Counted from the stretch's first letter, positions 1-9,018 are shown. The stretch is DNA of 64,000 nucleotides from Streptomyces albiflavescens (GCF_014645835.1 NZ_BMMM01000004.1:341884-405883), one strand, 5' to 3'. Notes: generated from the sequence alone by a model not told the origin. Made by a program: numbers and translations.

Positions 1-1
1 G

Positions 2-1945
2 CTGCGGCTCGCGGAGGCGTATCACCTGCTGTGCGCGGGGGCGCGGAGCGCGCTGCCCGCCGTCCTGCGCGATGTCGTCGACGCCTGCGGCGAGGGCGTC
101 GCCGTGGCCCGGCGGTCGGCCCGGGTGCTCGTCGAGGCGGGCGCGGACGCGGACGCGGGGACCGTGGAGAAGTGGGGGCGCGACTTACTTGAGGAGTTGG
201 CGGACGGCACCCACGAGACGCTCGGGCTGCTGCTGAACCGGGGCGGGCTCGACGCGCGCGGCCAGGCCGTCGCCCGGATGCTGCGCGGCCTCGGCCACCG
301 TGTGGACCGCGACTTCGAGCGGGCACTCGCCGAGTACGAGGCGGCCCTCGCGCTCGATCCGGAACTGGAGCGCGCGTACTACGGGCGCGGTGTCACACGC
401 GCCGAACAGCGCGACTACGCGGGCGCCATCGCCGACCTGGACCGCGCGGACGCGCTCCGTCCGGGCAAGGCGCGGATCCTGTTCGTCCGCGGCGACTACC
501 ACCGGATCGCGGGCCACTACGAGCAGGCCGTCGAGGACCTGGACCGCGCCGTCGCGATCGACCCCGAACTGGCGGGCGCCTGGGCCTCCCGGGGCGTCAC
601 CCGGCACAGCGCGGGCCGCACCGACGCCGCCCTCGCCGACCTCGACCGCGCGCTCGAACTCGACCCGGAACACATCTGGGCGCTCGTGCGGCGCGCCCGG
701 GTGCGACGTTCGCGCGGAGAGCACGACGAGCAACTCGCCGATCTGCACACGGCGGCCGAGCTGGCCCCGGACCTGGCCTGGGTGGCCTGCGAGCGGGGCG
801 ACGCGCTGCGGGTGGCGGGCCGCGACGAGGAAGCCCTCGTCGACTACGACCGGGCGCTCGCGCTCAACGACGCGTACGCGTCGGCGTACGCGAGCCGCGG
901 CGTCTCCCGCACCAGGCTCGGCCGCCACGAGGAGGCGCTGGCGGATCTGGACCGCGCCCTGGAGCTCTACCCCTCCTACGCCTGGGCGCTCGTCCAGCGT
1001 TCCGCGGTGCAGCGCCGGCTCGCCGCCTACGAGCGGTCGTACGCCGATGCCGAGCGGGCCGATGAGCTGTGGCCCGACAACGCGTGGGTGCTGTGGAACC
1101 GGGGTGAGGCGTTGCGCTGCCTCGGCCGCTTCGAGGAGGCACGTACCGACCTGGACCGGGCGCTCGAACTCGATCCGGACAACGCGTGGACGAACGGCTG
1201 CCGGGGCGCCGTCCTGCACGAACTCGGCCTGTTCCGCGAGGCGCTGGCCGACTTGAACCGGGCCGTCGCGCTCGATCCGGACGGGAGCTGGTACCGGATG
1301 CGGCGGATCATCACCCTGCTGGCGGTGGGCCGCCCGGAGGACGCCCTGGACGGTCTGGAGCACTACATCGGGAGAGGGGACGAGGCCGACGACCCGGCCT
1401 GGGCGCACCACACGCTCGCCCAGGTCCAGCTGCTGTACGGCCGCGCCGCGGAGGCGGAGGACGCGCTGACCGCCGCCTTCGCACACGGCCTCGAAGAGCC
1501 CGCCGGGCTTGAGGAGTTGGCGCGGGCGGAGCGCAAGTCCGGGGAGTGGGCGAAGGCGCGGCGCACGGCCGAGCGGATGCGCGGGCGGCACGCGGCCGGC
1601 GGCGCGTTCTGTCTCGCGATGACGGTCGGCGGCGACGAAGGGGCGGCCGCCGCCCGGCCGCTGTGGCAGGCGGCGGCCGAGCCGGCCCCCGACCGGGATC
1701 CGACCGGCGGCGCCTCCGACTTCCTGTACGCCGTGATCGACGCGGGCCTGGCGGACTGGTCCGCCCTCGACGACCGCCTGGCCCGGCTGCTCTCCGAGCC
1801 CCGAGAGTGGGTCGACCTGGCCTGGCTGGCCGATCTGCTCGGCGAGCTCCTGGAGAGTCCCGGCGCGGACCGGGGAAGCCTCCGGCCCCGGCTGGAACGG
1901 GTGACGGAGGCACGGGACGCCGTCCGGGCGCGCTACGCGGAATGA
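2..1945 (+). CDS. Tetratricopeptide-repeat protein, 5' end outside the window
   Basis: The reading frame is open from base 2, so the start lies upstream. The visible 647 residues are mostly a run of about nine TPR units of roughly 34 residues, each with the pattern ALADLDRALELDP followed by a W/Y-A-x-x-xRG helix. The repeats are unusually alike, as in a protein-binding superhelical scaffold. A less regular helical tail of about 200 residues follows. TPR arrays mediate protein-protein contacts; no catalytic motif is visible here. In Streptomyces such arrays are often the C-terminal part of larger regulators with ATPase or HTH domains, but that part cannot be seen. Partner and function are unknown. 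Confidence 0.85.
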   Translation: MRLAEAYHLLCAGARSALPAVLRDVVDACGEGVAVARRSARVLVEAGADADAGTVEKWGRDLLEELADGTHETLGLLLNRGGLDARGQAVARMLRGLGHRVDRDFERALAEYEAALALDPELERAYYGRGVTRAEQRDYAGAIADLDRADALRPGKARILFVRGDYHRIAGHYEQAVEDLDRAVAIDPELAGAWASRGVTRHSAGRTDAALADLDRALELDPEHIWALVRRARVRRSRGEHDEQLADLHTAAELAPDLAWVACERGDALRVAGRDEEALVDYDRALALNDAYASAYASRGVSRTRLGRHEEALADLDRALELYPSYAWALVQRSAVQRRLAAYERSYADAERADELWPDNAWVLWNRGEALRCLGRFEEARTDLDRALELDPDNAWTNGCRGAVLHELGLFREALADLNRAVALDPDGSWYRMRRIITLLAVGRPEDALDGLEHYIGRGDEADDPAWAHHTLAQVQLLYGRAAEAEDALTAAFAHGLEEPAGLEELARAERKSGEWAKARRTAERMRGRHAAGGAFCLAMTVGGDEGAAAARPLWQAAAEPAPDRDPTGGASDFLYAVIDAGLADWSALDDRLARLLSEPREWVDLAWLADLLGELLESPGADRGSLRPRLERVTEARDAVRARYAE

Positions 1946-2118
1946 CACAGGACGGGAAGCGGTGTGACCGGAAGGGGCGGCCGAACGACGTTAATAAGTG
2001 ATCTGTTGGGATCTGGTGGGTCACATTGCGCATACCGTTCCGGGCCCTGAACCGACCATTCCTGTTCGATTACAGTGCTGAGCTGTCGGACGTACGGGCG
2101 GTTCCTGGGGAGGTCTCG

Positions 2119-3234
2119 GTGGGTGCGACAGCCGGTGCCGTCTGGGGCCGTGCGGAACAGCAGGACTTCCGGAGCAGAGTGCGCGGGACGCTGCTGGGCG
2201 CGGCCGTCGGTGACGCCCTGGGCGCGCCGGTCGACGGGCTCGGCCTGACGGAGATCCGGGAGGCGTACGGCGCGGAGGGGCTCACCGATCTGGCCTTCGG
2301 GTACGGCAGGCGCGGCGCCGTCACGCATCTCACGCAGCTCACGCTGTTCAGCGTCGACGGGCTGATCCGCGCCCAGGTGCGCCGCGACACCGGCGCCTGG
2401 CATCCGCCGACCGATCTGCACCGGGCCTACCGGCGCTGGGCGGCCACCCAGAGCGACTGGGGGCCCGACGAGCGCCGCAAGGACGACGGCTGGCTGGCCC
2501 GCGAGGAGTGGCTGTACGCCCGCCGCGACCCGGCCCGCTCGTGTCTGCTCGGCTTCGGGGACGAGACGATGGGCACGCTGGACGCGCCCAAGAACCCCGG
2601 CGAGCTCGGGCCCGAGGCCGCTGCCCGCTCCGCGCCTTTCGGGCTGCTCGTCGGCTGGGAGCCGCAGCTCGTGGCGCAGCTCGCCGTCGAGTGCGCCACG
2701 CAGACGCACGGGCACCCCACGGCGTACCTGTCGGCGGGTGCGTACGCGGTGATCGTGCACGCGCTGGCCCGCGGCGAGAGCCTCGACGCGGCCGTGCAGC
2801 AGGCCCTCGCGATGCTCGCCGCGCGGCCCGGGCACCAGCCCGTCACCGACGCGCTCCAGCACGCTCTGGGTGCCGTACGGCAGGGGATGCCGTCGCCCGG
2901 GCGGGTCGAGGAGCTCGTGGGGCAGGGTACGGCGGAGGGGTTGCTCGCGGTCGCGGTGTACTGCGCGCTGGTCGGCGAGGACATCCGGCACGGGTTGTGT
3001 CTCGCGGTGAACCAGGGTGGGCCCTCGGCTGTGGCGGGCGCCCTCACCGGGGGGCTGCTGGGCGCCCTGCACGGCGAGACGGCCCTTCCGCCGGCCTGGC
3101 TGGCCGAGCTGGAGGGCCGTCCCTCGGTGCTGGTCCTCGCGGACGACTTCGCGATGGAGATGACGCAGGGGCCCGCGTTGCACGGACCGGGCGGGTCGAC
3201 TCCCGGGTGGCTGAGCCGGTACCCGAGGGGCTGA
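2119..3234 (+). CDS. ADP-ribosylglycohydrolase (DraG/ARH) family protein
   Basis: This 371-residue protein opens with RVRGTLLGAAVGDALGAPV, the signature of the ADP-ribosylglycohydrolase fold, whose members remove ADP-ribose from proteins or small molecules using a binuclear Mg centre. A later segment around LAVNQGGPSAVAGALTGGLLGA fits the C-terminal metal-site loop, although the usual N-x-x-G-D-x-D is altered to N-Q-G-G-P-S-A, so a metal ligand may be missing and activity is uncertain. I chose GTG 2119, which has GGGGAGG about six bases upstream; a TTG at 2026 would add 31 residues without a good ribosome site. It stands alone, 180 bases after the TPR gene. Confidence 0.8.
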   Translation: MGATAGAVWGRAEQQDFRSRVRGTLLGAAVGDALGAPVDGLGLTEIREAYGAEGLTDLAFGYGRRGAVTHLTQLTLFSVDGLIRAQVRRDTGAWHPPTDLHRAYRRWAATQSDWGPDERRKDDGWLAREEWLYARRDPARSCLLGFGDETMGTLDAPKNPGELGPEAAARSAPFGLLVGWEPQLVAQLAVECATQTHGHPTAYLSAGAYAVIVHALARGESLDAAVQQALAMLAARPGHQPVTDALQHALGAVRQGMPSPGRVEELVGQGTAEGLLAVAVYCALVGEDIRHGLCLAVNQGGPSAVAGALTGGLLGALHGETALPPAWLAELEGRPSVLVLADDFAMEMTQGPALHGPGGSTPGWLSRYPRG

Positions 3235-3256
3235 GCCGGTACCCGAGGGGTTGAGG
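3216..3256. repeat. 20-bp tandem duplication at the stop codon
   Basis: The sequence GCTGAGCCGGTACCCGAGGG occurs twice in direct succession across the end of the glycohydrolase gene, so the C-terminal codons and the stop are copied just after the gene. This looks like a recent slippage event. Confidence 0.7.
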
Positions 3257-3295
3257 GGCCAGGGTTCTTTCGCCCCAGACCCCCGCTGAAAGACT

Positions 3296-3337
3296 GCGCA
3301 GTTCCCCGCGCCCCAGAAGGGGCGCGGGGAACTGCGC
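3296..3337. terminator. Long perfect hairpin (Streptomyces intergenic repeat type)
   Basis: Arms of 19 bases (3296-3314 and 3319-3337, beginning GCGCAGTTCCCCGCGCCCC) are perfectly complementary around the loop AGAA. It lies between convergent genes (glycohydrolase on plus, symporter on minus) and can serve as a bidirectional terminator. The half GGGGCGCGGGGAACTGCGCG recurs at 15027, so it belongs to a dispersed repeat family. Confidence 0.75.
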
Positions 3338-3381
3338 GACAAGCCCCCACCAATCTGCAGCAAAAGAACAACCCGGGGGGT

Positions 3382-3400
3382 CTGGGGGCAGAGCCCCCAG
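3382..3400. terminator. Second hairpin between convergent genes
   Basis: CTGGGGGC and GCCCCCAG form an 8-bp stem around AGA, just after the symporter stop codon when read on the minus strand. Confidence 0.5.
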
Positions 3401-3437
3401 GTACGGGAATGGGTAGGGGCGGCGGGGGCGAAAACCA

Positions 3438-5006
3438 CTAGTCCTTGACCGGGGTCGCCACCCCGTCCGGTGCCCCCGCCGGTGCGGGGACGGCCGCGGA
3501 GGCCGCCCCGTCGTCATCCGTGTTGATCTTCTCGATGATCGCGTCCCGCTCAGGCGTGTCCTCGGGCTTCAGAAGGCCGATGAGGATGTACAGGACGAGG
3601 GAGATGAACATCGGGACAGAGACCTGGTACTCCAGCTTCACATCCGTGCGCTGGGAGAAGTCCAGGTTGTAGTTGACGAAGAAGAATGCGAGCAGACCGC
3701 AGGCCCAGCTGGTGAGCGCCGCCGTCGGGCCGGACTTACGGAACGGCCGGAGCAGGCCGAGGATGAACGGGATCGCGATCGGGCCCATCAGACCGGCCAC
3801 CCACTTGATGACGACGGTGATGATGTCCTTGAACGTGGGGGAGTTGACCTGCGTGGCCACCGCCATGGAGAAGCCGAGGAAGGCGACGGTGGTGACGCGA
3901 CCCGCGATCAGCCCGGTCCGGGTGTCCCAGGCCCGCGCGGCCTTCGACAGCACCGGCATCACGTCCCGCGTGAACACGGCGGCGATCGCGTTGGCGTCGG
4001 ACGAGCACATGGCCATCGTGTGCGAGAAGAACCCGACGACGACCAGGCCCAACAGGCCGTGCGGGAGGAGCTGTTCGGTCATCAGGCCGTACGCGTCCGA
4101 CCCGTCGGGCTTTTTCGCCGTGACGAGGAGCGGCGACAGCCACATGGGGATGAAGAGGATCACCGGCCACACGAACCACAGCCCCGCGGACAGGAACGCC
4201 GAGCGCGTCGCCTGCTTGGCGCTGCTGGTGGCCATGTAGCGCTGGGCCTGGTTCCACATGCCGCCGTTGTACTCGAAGAGCTTGATGAAGAGATACGCGA
4301 TGAAGAAGACGGTGAGATACGGGCCCGCGAAGCCGTCCGCGTGACCGTCCAGCTTCGGCGAGTCGAGGGCCTTGGACAGCCCGCCCTGGTCGGAGATCTT
4401 GTTCAGCGCGATGACCAGCATCGAGACACCGGCCAGCAGCTGGATGACGAACTGGCCGAGTTCGGTGAGCGCGTCGGCCCACAGCCCGCCGATCGTGCAG
4501 TACACGGCCGTGATGCCGCCGGTGATGATGATGCCCTGGGTGAGCGTGACCCCGGTGAACACGGTGAGCAGGGTCGAGATCGCCGCCCACTTCGCACCGA
4601 CGTCCACGATCTTCAGCAGGATGCCGGACCAGGCGAGCGCCTGCTGCGTCGGGACGTTGTAGCGGTCCTTGAGATATTCGAGGGGCGAGGCGACGTGCAG
4701 TCGCGAGCGCAGCCGGTTGAGCCGGGGTGCGAAGGCCTTGGCGCCGATGGCGACGCCTATGGCGATGGGCAGCGCCCAGGTGACGTACGACGTGATGCCG
4801 TAGGTGTACGCGATGCCGGCGTACCCGGTGAACATCACCGCGCTGTAGCCCGACATGTGGTGCGAGATGCCGGACAGCCACCACGGCATCTTGCCGCCCG
4901 CGGTGAAGAAGTCGCTGACATTGTCCACACGCTTGTGGGACCAGACGCCGATCGCGGTCATGACGCCGAAGTACGCGACCAGGACGGCCCAGTCGAGACC
5001 GTTCAT
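3438..5006 (-). CDS. Sodium:solute symporter (SSS family)
   Basis: This 522-residue polytopic protein starts MNGLDWAVLVAYFGVMTAIG and carries the family hallmark VSDFFTAGGKMPWWLSG near residue 32, followed by about a dozen hydrophobic segments. Family members use the sodium gradient to import sugars, proline, pantothenate or organic acids; the substrate cannot be read from sequence. The C-terminus is a polar tail rich in Ala, Asp and Pro. ATG 5006 has AGGGGG upstream. It is a single-gene unit. A TGGT-TCG-ACCA palindrome about 115 bases upstream suggests control by a FadR-type GntR regulator, which is inference. Confidence 0.9.
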   Translation of the reverse strand: MNGLDWAVLVAYFGVMTAIGVWSHKRVDNVSDFFTAGGKMPWWLSGISHHMSGYSAVMFTGYAGIAYTYGITSYVTWALPIAIGVAIGAKAFAPRLNRLRSRLHVASPLEYLKDRYNVPTQQALAWSGILLKIVDVGAKWAAISTLLTVFTGVTLTQGIIITGGITAVYCTIGGLWADALTELGQFVIQLLAGVSMLVIALNKISDQGGLSKALDSPKLDGHADGFAGPYLTVFFIAYLFIKLFEYNGGMWNQAQRYMATSSAKQATRSAFLSAGLWFVWPVILFIPMWLSPLLVTAKKPDGSDAYGLMTEQLLPHGLLGLVVVGFFSHTMAMCSSDANAIAAVFTRDVMPVLSKAARAWDTRTGLIAGRVTTVAFLGFSMAVATQVNSPTFKDIITVVIKWVAGLMGPIAIPFILGLLRPFRKSGPTAALTSWACGLLAFFFVNYNLDFSQRTDVKLEYQVSVPMFISLVLYILIGLLKPEDTPERDAIIEKINTDDDGAASAAVPAPAGAPDGVATPVKD

Positions 5007-5119
5007 GTGCCCCCTCCAGGGGTCCGCCTTGTGAACCTGCAGATACCGGACGGCACTTCGCCAGTACGCATATGGGCGGCGCCCCCGTGCGGGAGCGGGG
5101 ACTTCGGGGATTGAACCGC

Positions 5120-5130
5120 TGGTTCGACCA
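5120..5130. promoter_or_regulatory. Candidate GntR/FadR-type operator
   Basis: TGGTTCGACCA is an inverted repeat of TGGT/ACCA with a 3-base spacer, the usual FadR-subfamily half-site pair. It lies inside the larger imperfect dyad TTGAACCG...CGGTCAA, upstream of the symporter. Confidence 0.35.
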
Positions 5131-5290
5131 ACCGGTCAAGACCTCTCGCGGTCACGGATATGAACACAGATCAGAAAGCAGAACGATTTTGCCTCTACTT
5201 TACCTGTAGGGCTGTTGTCGTGCTCGTGACGTGGAACACACGATGAGCGGGCACTTCGTCAGCAGGACATCGACACGGCGACCGCCAGGA

Positions 5291-5330
5291 CGATCGGCAA
5301 TGATCGGCAATGATCGGCAATGATCGGCAG
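5291..5330. repeat. 10-bp tandem repeat, four units
   Basis: The unit ATCGGCAATG is repeated about four times, then decays into related ATCGGC copies to about 5355. No coding role is evident. Confidence 0.7.
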
Positions 5331-5425
5331 GGCGATCGGCGGGACGATCGGCAGGACGACAGAGACGACGGGCGTACGGGATGCGGGTCCCGTGCGGCTG
5401 GGGAGGGGAGCCGCGACGGCCGCAT

Positions 5426-6211
5426 CTACCGCATGAGTTCACCGGCGTTCACGAGCAGCGACTGCCCCGTGATCGCGCGCGCCCGGTCGGACGCCAGGAA
5501 CACCGCGGCGTCCGCCACATCTCCGTCCGTGGCCAGCTCGGGGAGGGCCATCCGCTCGGTGAGCCGGGCCAGTACGTCTGCCTCCGGCACGCCCTCGGTG
5601 TGCGCGGTGAACTGGACGTACGCCTCGACGGGCGGACCCCACATCCAGCCCGGCAGCACGGTGTTGACCCGTATCCGATGCGGGCCGAGCTCCCTCGCCA
5701 TGGAGTACATCGCGCTCGTCAGGGCGCCCTTCGACGCCGCGTACGCCGCTTGTCGCACCTGGCTCGGCGCGGCCACCGACGACTGGGTGCCGATGAAGAC
5801 GACCGAGCCGCCGCGCGACTTGAGCGCGGGCAGGCAGGCGCGGGTCATCCGCAGGGTGCCGAGCAGGTTCACGTCGATGACCGACTGCCAGGTGGCGAAG
5901 TCGGCGTCCTCCAGGCCGCCGAAGTAGCTGTCCCAGGCGGCGACATGGACGACCGCGTCGATCCGCCCGAACCGCTCCGCCGCCAGTGCGGCCAGCGCCT
6001 CGCACTGCCCCTCGTCCGTGATGTCCGTTGCCCGGTACGCCGAGTGCGCGCCGTCCGGATCGAGTTCGGCCGCCGACTTGGCGAGATTCGCCTCCGTACG
6101 CGCCCCGAGCACCGCGTTGCCCCCGTCGCGCACCACGGCCGCCGCGACCTGATGGCCGAGACCGGCCCCGACTCCCGACACGACGACGGTCTTGCCCGCG
6201 AGCAGTGACAT
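5426..6211 (-). CDS. Short-chain dehydrogenase/reductase
   Basis: A 261-residue classical SDR. The Rossmann motif SGVGAGLGHQVA is near residue 12, the conserved acidic NAG-equivalent is HVAAWDS, the catalytic Ser lies in GTQSSVAAPS and the YxxxK dyad is YAASK. The family performs NAD(P)-dependent oxidation or reduction of alcohols and ketones. ATG 6211 has GGGGAGG seven bases upstream. It is divergent from the gene at 6293 with 81 bases between them and a palindromic operator in that gap, so the two are probably induced together and may act on the same substrate. Confidence 0.88.
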   Translation of the reverse strand: MSLLAGKTVVVSGVGAGLGHQVAAAVVRDGGNAVLGARTEANLAKSAAELDPDGAHSAYRATDITDEGQCEALAALAAERFGRIDAVVHVAAWDSYFGGLEDADFATWQSVIDVNLLGTLRMTRACLPALKSRGGSVVFIGTQSSVAAPSQVRQAAYAASKGALTSAMYSMARELGPHRIRVNTVLPGWMWGPPVEAYVQFTAHTEGVPEADVLARLTERMALPELATDGDVADAAVFLASDRARAITGQSLLVNAGELMR

Positions 6212-6239
6212 CGGAAGCCTCCCCGGCTCTGGCGCATTG

Positions 6240-6256
6240 TCTGACGGGGCGTCAGA
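6240..6256. promoter_or_regulatory. Palindromic operator in a divergent promoter
   Basis: TCTGACG-GGG-CGTCAGA is a perfect 7-bp-arm inverted repeat. TGACG-N-CGTCA dyads of this sort are typical TetR-family operators for degradation genes in actinomycetes (family knowledge). No regulator gene is adjacent. Confidence 0.5.
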
Positions 6257-6292
6257 GTATGGGCGTCCGGCGGAAGAAGGAAGGGGATCGTC

Positions 6293-7132
6293 ATGTCGGA
6301 GGAGACCCGCAGCGAGACGTACGCCGAATTGGCCGCCCTCGGCCCGTACGGCGTCCACCCGGGCCACGCCCTGATCACCATGGTCGAGCCGCACCCGGGC
6401 CACGAGTACGCGTACAACCGCTGGTACGAGGACGACCACTACTACGCCGGAGCGATGGCCATGCCCTGGATGTACGCGGGCCGTCGTTGGGTGGCGACCC
6501 GCGATCTCCAGCTCCTGCGCTACCCGGAGAAGTCGGCGGTCGCCCAGCCGGTCACCGCGGGCTGCTACATCTCCACGTACTGGGTCACCGACGGCCGCTA
6601 CGACGACCACATGAAGTGGACCGTCGGCATCAACAAGCGGCTCAACCGCGACGGCCGCGTCTACCAGGACCGTACGCACGTCTTCACGGCGTTCCAGGAC
6701 CACGAGGCCACCGTCTACCGGGACGGCGCCGCCGGCCCTCGCGACTTCCACGCCCTCGACCACCCGTACGCGGGCCTCGTGGTGGAGGTCGTCGACGCTG
6801 AATCCGCTGCGCAGCGCACCGAGTTGCTGGAGTGGCTGCGCTCCCGGCACCTGCCGAAACGCCTCGCGGGCTCACCCGCCGCCATGGTCACGATCTTCCG
6901 CCCGACCCCCCTCCCCGGCGATCGCATGACGTACGTCAAGCAGGTCGAGGGCGTGGACACCCGGCTGACGCTGCTGTGGTTCCTGGAGACGGATCCCCGG
7001 GAGTGCTGGGAGGGGCACTTCACCGGACTTGACGAGTCGGTCACGGAGGCCGGTTTCGGGCGCGTCGAGCTGGTGGCGCCGTTCCTTCCGACGGTCCCGG
7101 GGACTGACAAGTACGTCGACCGCCTCCGCTGA
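6293..7132 (+). CDS. Conserved protein of unknown function, possible dimeric alpha/beta-barrel
   Basis: A 279-residue soluble protein without signal peptide or membrane segment. It has two similar halves rich in Trp, Tyr and His, including HPGHEYAYNRWYEDDHYY near residue 35 and a later TRLTLLWFLETDP segment. The pairing of short beta-rich halves resembles duplicated ferredoxin-like (dimeric alpha/beta-barrel) proteins such as EthD-type enzymes, but I do not recognise the family. ATG 6293 has GAAGGAAGGGG upstream. Divergence from an SDR across a shared operator suggests a role in oxidation or degradation of a small organic compound. Confidence 0.75.
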   Translation: MSEETRSETYAELAALGPYGVHPGHALITMVEPHPGHEYAYNRWYEDDHYYAGAMAMPWMYAGRRWVATRDLQLLRYPEKSAVAQPVTAGCYISTYWVTDGRYDDHMKWTVGINKRLNRDGRVYQDRTHVFTAFQDHEATVYRDGAAGPRDFHALDHPYAGLVVEVVDAESAAQRTELLEWLRSRHLPKRLAGSPAAMVTIFRPTPLPGDRMTYVKQVEGVDTRLTLLWFLETDPRECWEGHFTGLDESVTEAGFGRVELVAPFLPTVPGTDKYVDRLR

Positions 7133-7133
7133 T

Positions 7134-7274
7134 GCCTGCTGGCGTTCCGCGCTTGACCCCAACGAGGTGGCTGTCTATGAGGCAGCGATGAAGACGCTGA
7201 GTGCGGATGTCGCGCTGCCCGAGAGCGAGTCCGTGCGACTACTTGACCGACTGCTCGATGAGGCAATGTCCTGA
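7134..7274 (+). pseudogene. Possible C-terminal gene remnant
   Basis: Just after the previous stop, another frame reads SALDPNEVAVYEAAMKTL then a helical acidic tail ending LLDEAMS. It looks like the natural end of a protein but has no start of its own. Its identity is unknown. Confidence 0.25.
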
Positions 7275-7282
7275 ACAAGACC

Positions 7283-7323
7283 GAGCCCCCTCGGCCGGGA
7301 CGGCGGGCCAGTCGAGAGGGCTC
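7283..7323. terminator. Hairpin downstream of DUF397 gene
   Basis: GAGCCCCCTCG pairs with CGAGAGGGCTC with one mismatch around a 19-base loop. It is placed to end the minus-strand DUF397 transcript. Confidence 0.5.
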
Positions 7324-7368
7324 TTCCGATGTTCCTGTGAAGTTGTTGATCGAGGTATCGGGCGATGG

Positions 7369-7569
7369 TCAGAAAGCCCCTCGGCTCACCTCCGCCACGA
7401 AGGCGTTCCATTTGTCCGCGGGGAAGGCCAGCGTGGGGCCTTCGGGAACCTTGGAGTCCCGGACGGCCAGTGCTGCTGTGTCGGGGGACTTGACCTCCAC
7501 GCACGCGCCGTTGCCGGCCGAGTACGAGGACTTTGTCCACTTGGGTGAGGCGCCCTGGCGGATTGCCAT
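7369..7569 (-). CDS. DUF397 small protein
   Basis: A 66-residue protein with the DUF397 signature WTKSSYSAGNGACVEV and VRDSKVPEGPTLAF, ending in W-x-x-F-V-A-E. DUF397 proteins are small partners of XRE/DUF5753 regulators in Streptomyces developmental and antibiotic control, where the pair can act like an antitoxin/toxin or regulator/antagonist module. The matching XRE gene lies 237 bases upstream on the same strand. ATG 7569 has GGAG upstream. Confidence 0.88.
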   Translation of the reverse strand: MAIRQGASPKWTKSSYSAGNGACVEVKSPDTAALAVRDSKVPEGPTLAFPADKWNAFVAEVSRGAF

Positions 7570-7806
7570 GCTTTGCTCCGGTAGCCAGTTGTTGAGTTGC
7601 GGTCACGCGCGGCGGCTTCGTCTCCGAACCCACGGCGCGGTTTGCGCCAACGCTGTTACTTGATGGCGTGATCGACGCTACTCGCCAACATCGACGCACG
7701 AAGCGACTATTCACTCGACTGGATGGCATATTCCAGTGAGGTCTTCCGTCCCGGCGTGGCGAAGGTGTACTGTGCGGCGCCTCCACCCCCGGGGGAGGCG
7801 TGAACC

Positions 7807-8664
7807 TTAACGCGCGTACTCTTTCGCGATATCCGCGATCAACTGGCGTGATTGGTCCACATTCAGGGACTGCGCCCGGAGATGTTCGTACATCACGCTG
7901 TACTTCTGGACGTCGTTCGCCTTCTCCAGGTAAAGATCACTCGTGACGCCCTCGATGTACACGACGCTCGAATCGGCGGCGTCCGGGAACTCGAGGATCG
8001 CGTACTGGCCGTTGAGGCCTGGATGCGCGCCCACTTCGAAGGGCAGTACCTGCACGGTGACATGGGGGAGTTGGGACATCTCCACGAGGTGTTCCAACTG
8101 TTCCTGCATGGCGAGGCGGCTGCCGACGATGCGCCTCAGTGCCGCTTCGTCGACCACTGCCCAGAGCCGTAGTGGGTTGCCCGGGGCGGAGATTCGTTCC
8201 TGCCGCTTCAGCCGTACCTGGACCCGCTTGTCGATGTCGCCGGGCGCGGTCTCGGGCAGGGCGCCGGTGATCAGGGCCTCGGCGTACGGCCGGGTCTGGA
8301 GCAGGCCGGGAACGATCTGTGGTTCGTAAGCCCTCAGGGATGCCGCATCGGTCTCCAGCCCGATGTAGACGCTGTACGGGATGTCCCCGAAGGAGTGCCA
8401 CCAGCCTTGCTGGCGCGAGTCCTTGGCCATCTGCATCAGTGAGTCGACGATCCGGTGGTCGTCGACCTCGTAGACCCCGCACAGATCGCGGACGTCGCGC
8501 TGGCTGATACTGCGCCGCCCGTTCTCCAATCGGCTGATCTTCGACTGGGAGACCAGCAGCCGCTCGGCGACCTCTTCGGCCGTCATGCCCTTGAGCTCGC
8601 GGAGCCGGCGCAGCTCCTGGCCCAGCCGACGCCGCCGGACGGTGGGATTGACATTGGACGCCAC
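7807..8664 (-). CDS. XRE-family regulator with DUF5753 domain
   Basis: A 285-residue protein with an N-terminal helix-turn-helix (residues about 12-65, LRELKGMTAEEVAERLLVSQ then SKISRLENGRRSISQRDV) and a long DUF5753 C-terminal domain (ending LRAQSLNVDQSRQLIADIAK). This is the WhiJ-like architecture, abundant in Streptomyces. The adjacent DUF397 gene is its usual partner, so the pair probably regulates itself or nearby developmental genes. DUF5753 is thought to sense a ligand or partner protein. Confidence 0.9.
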   Translation of the reverse strand: MASNVNPTVRRRRLGQELRRLRELKGMTAEEVAERLLVSQSKISRLENGRRSISQRDVRDLCGVYEVDDHRIVDSLMQMAKDSRQQGWWHSFGDIPYSVYIGLETDAASLRAYEPQIVPGLLQTRPYAEALITGALPETAPGDIDKRVQVRLKRQERISAPGNPLRLWAVVDEAALRRIVGSRLAMQEQLEHLVEMSQLPHVTVQVLPFEVGAHPGLNGQYAILEFPDAADSSVVYIEGVTSDLYLEKANDVQKYSVMYEHLRAQSLNVDQSRQLIADIAKEYAR

Positions 8665-9018
8665 GGGACGTGCACCTCCGGCTGCGAACCTCTACTTTGC
8701 GTATCTGCTGTTGAGCAGACTGCCACCAAGGTGCTTTCTACCGCTGGGAAACAGCGGATATGCGCTGGGTAGGCGCCAGTTCGGGGATCCGGCGCACGGG
8801 TGGGGCTGCTCCGGCCTCCGTCGGGGCTCGCGCAGATGCGGCCGCGCGGGGCGTTGGGGCCGTGTCGTCGTCCGGACGTACGGCCCCAACACCCCGCGCG
8901 AGCCAGCGGCTCCCGAACCGGTCTTGGGGACTGCGGTGCGGCGCTGAGGCAGCGGCGGTGCTGGTCGTGCTGGCGGTGCTGATACTGCGTGTGGTGCCGG
9001 GTGCCGTGGGACTGCGGC
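8665..9018. other. 354-base intergenic region
   Basis: No gene. It holds the promoter of the XRE regulator on the minus strand, small dyads at 8705-8718 and 8741-8757 that could be regulator sites, and the long hairpin at 8843-8900. Confidence 0.6.
8843..8900. terminator. Large hairpin terminator of the GPP34 gene
   Basis: Arms of 21 bases (8843-8863 and 8880-8900), starting CGCGCGGGGCGTTGGGGCC, pair with one mismatch around a 16-base loop. It lies 119 bases past the stop of the minus-strand GPP34 gene. Confidence 0.65.

Larger units (their letters stand above)
5007..5425. other. 419-base gene-free stretch: symporter promoter region and short repeats
   Basis: No convincing gene. It should contain the minus-strand promoter of the symporter, a TGGTTCGACCA palindrome (5120-5130), a relatively AT-rich patch around 5170-5210 and a 10-bp tandem repeat (5291-5330). 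Confidence 0.6.

Noticed and set aside
185..1948. Long minus-strand frame opposite the TPR gene
   Set aside because: Its periodic composition mirrors the TPR repeats on the other strand; no start site or family.
5291..5355. Regular short repeats considered as a CRISPR array
   Set aside because: The units are 10 bp, contiguous and without spacers, and no cas gene is present.
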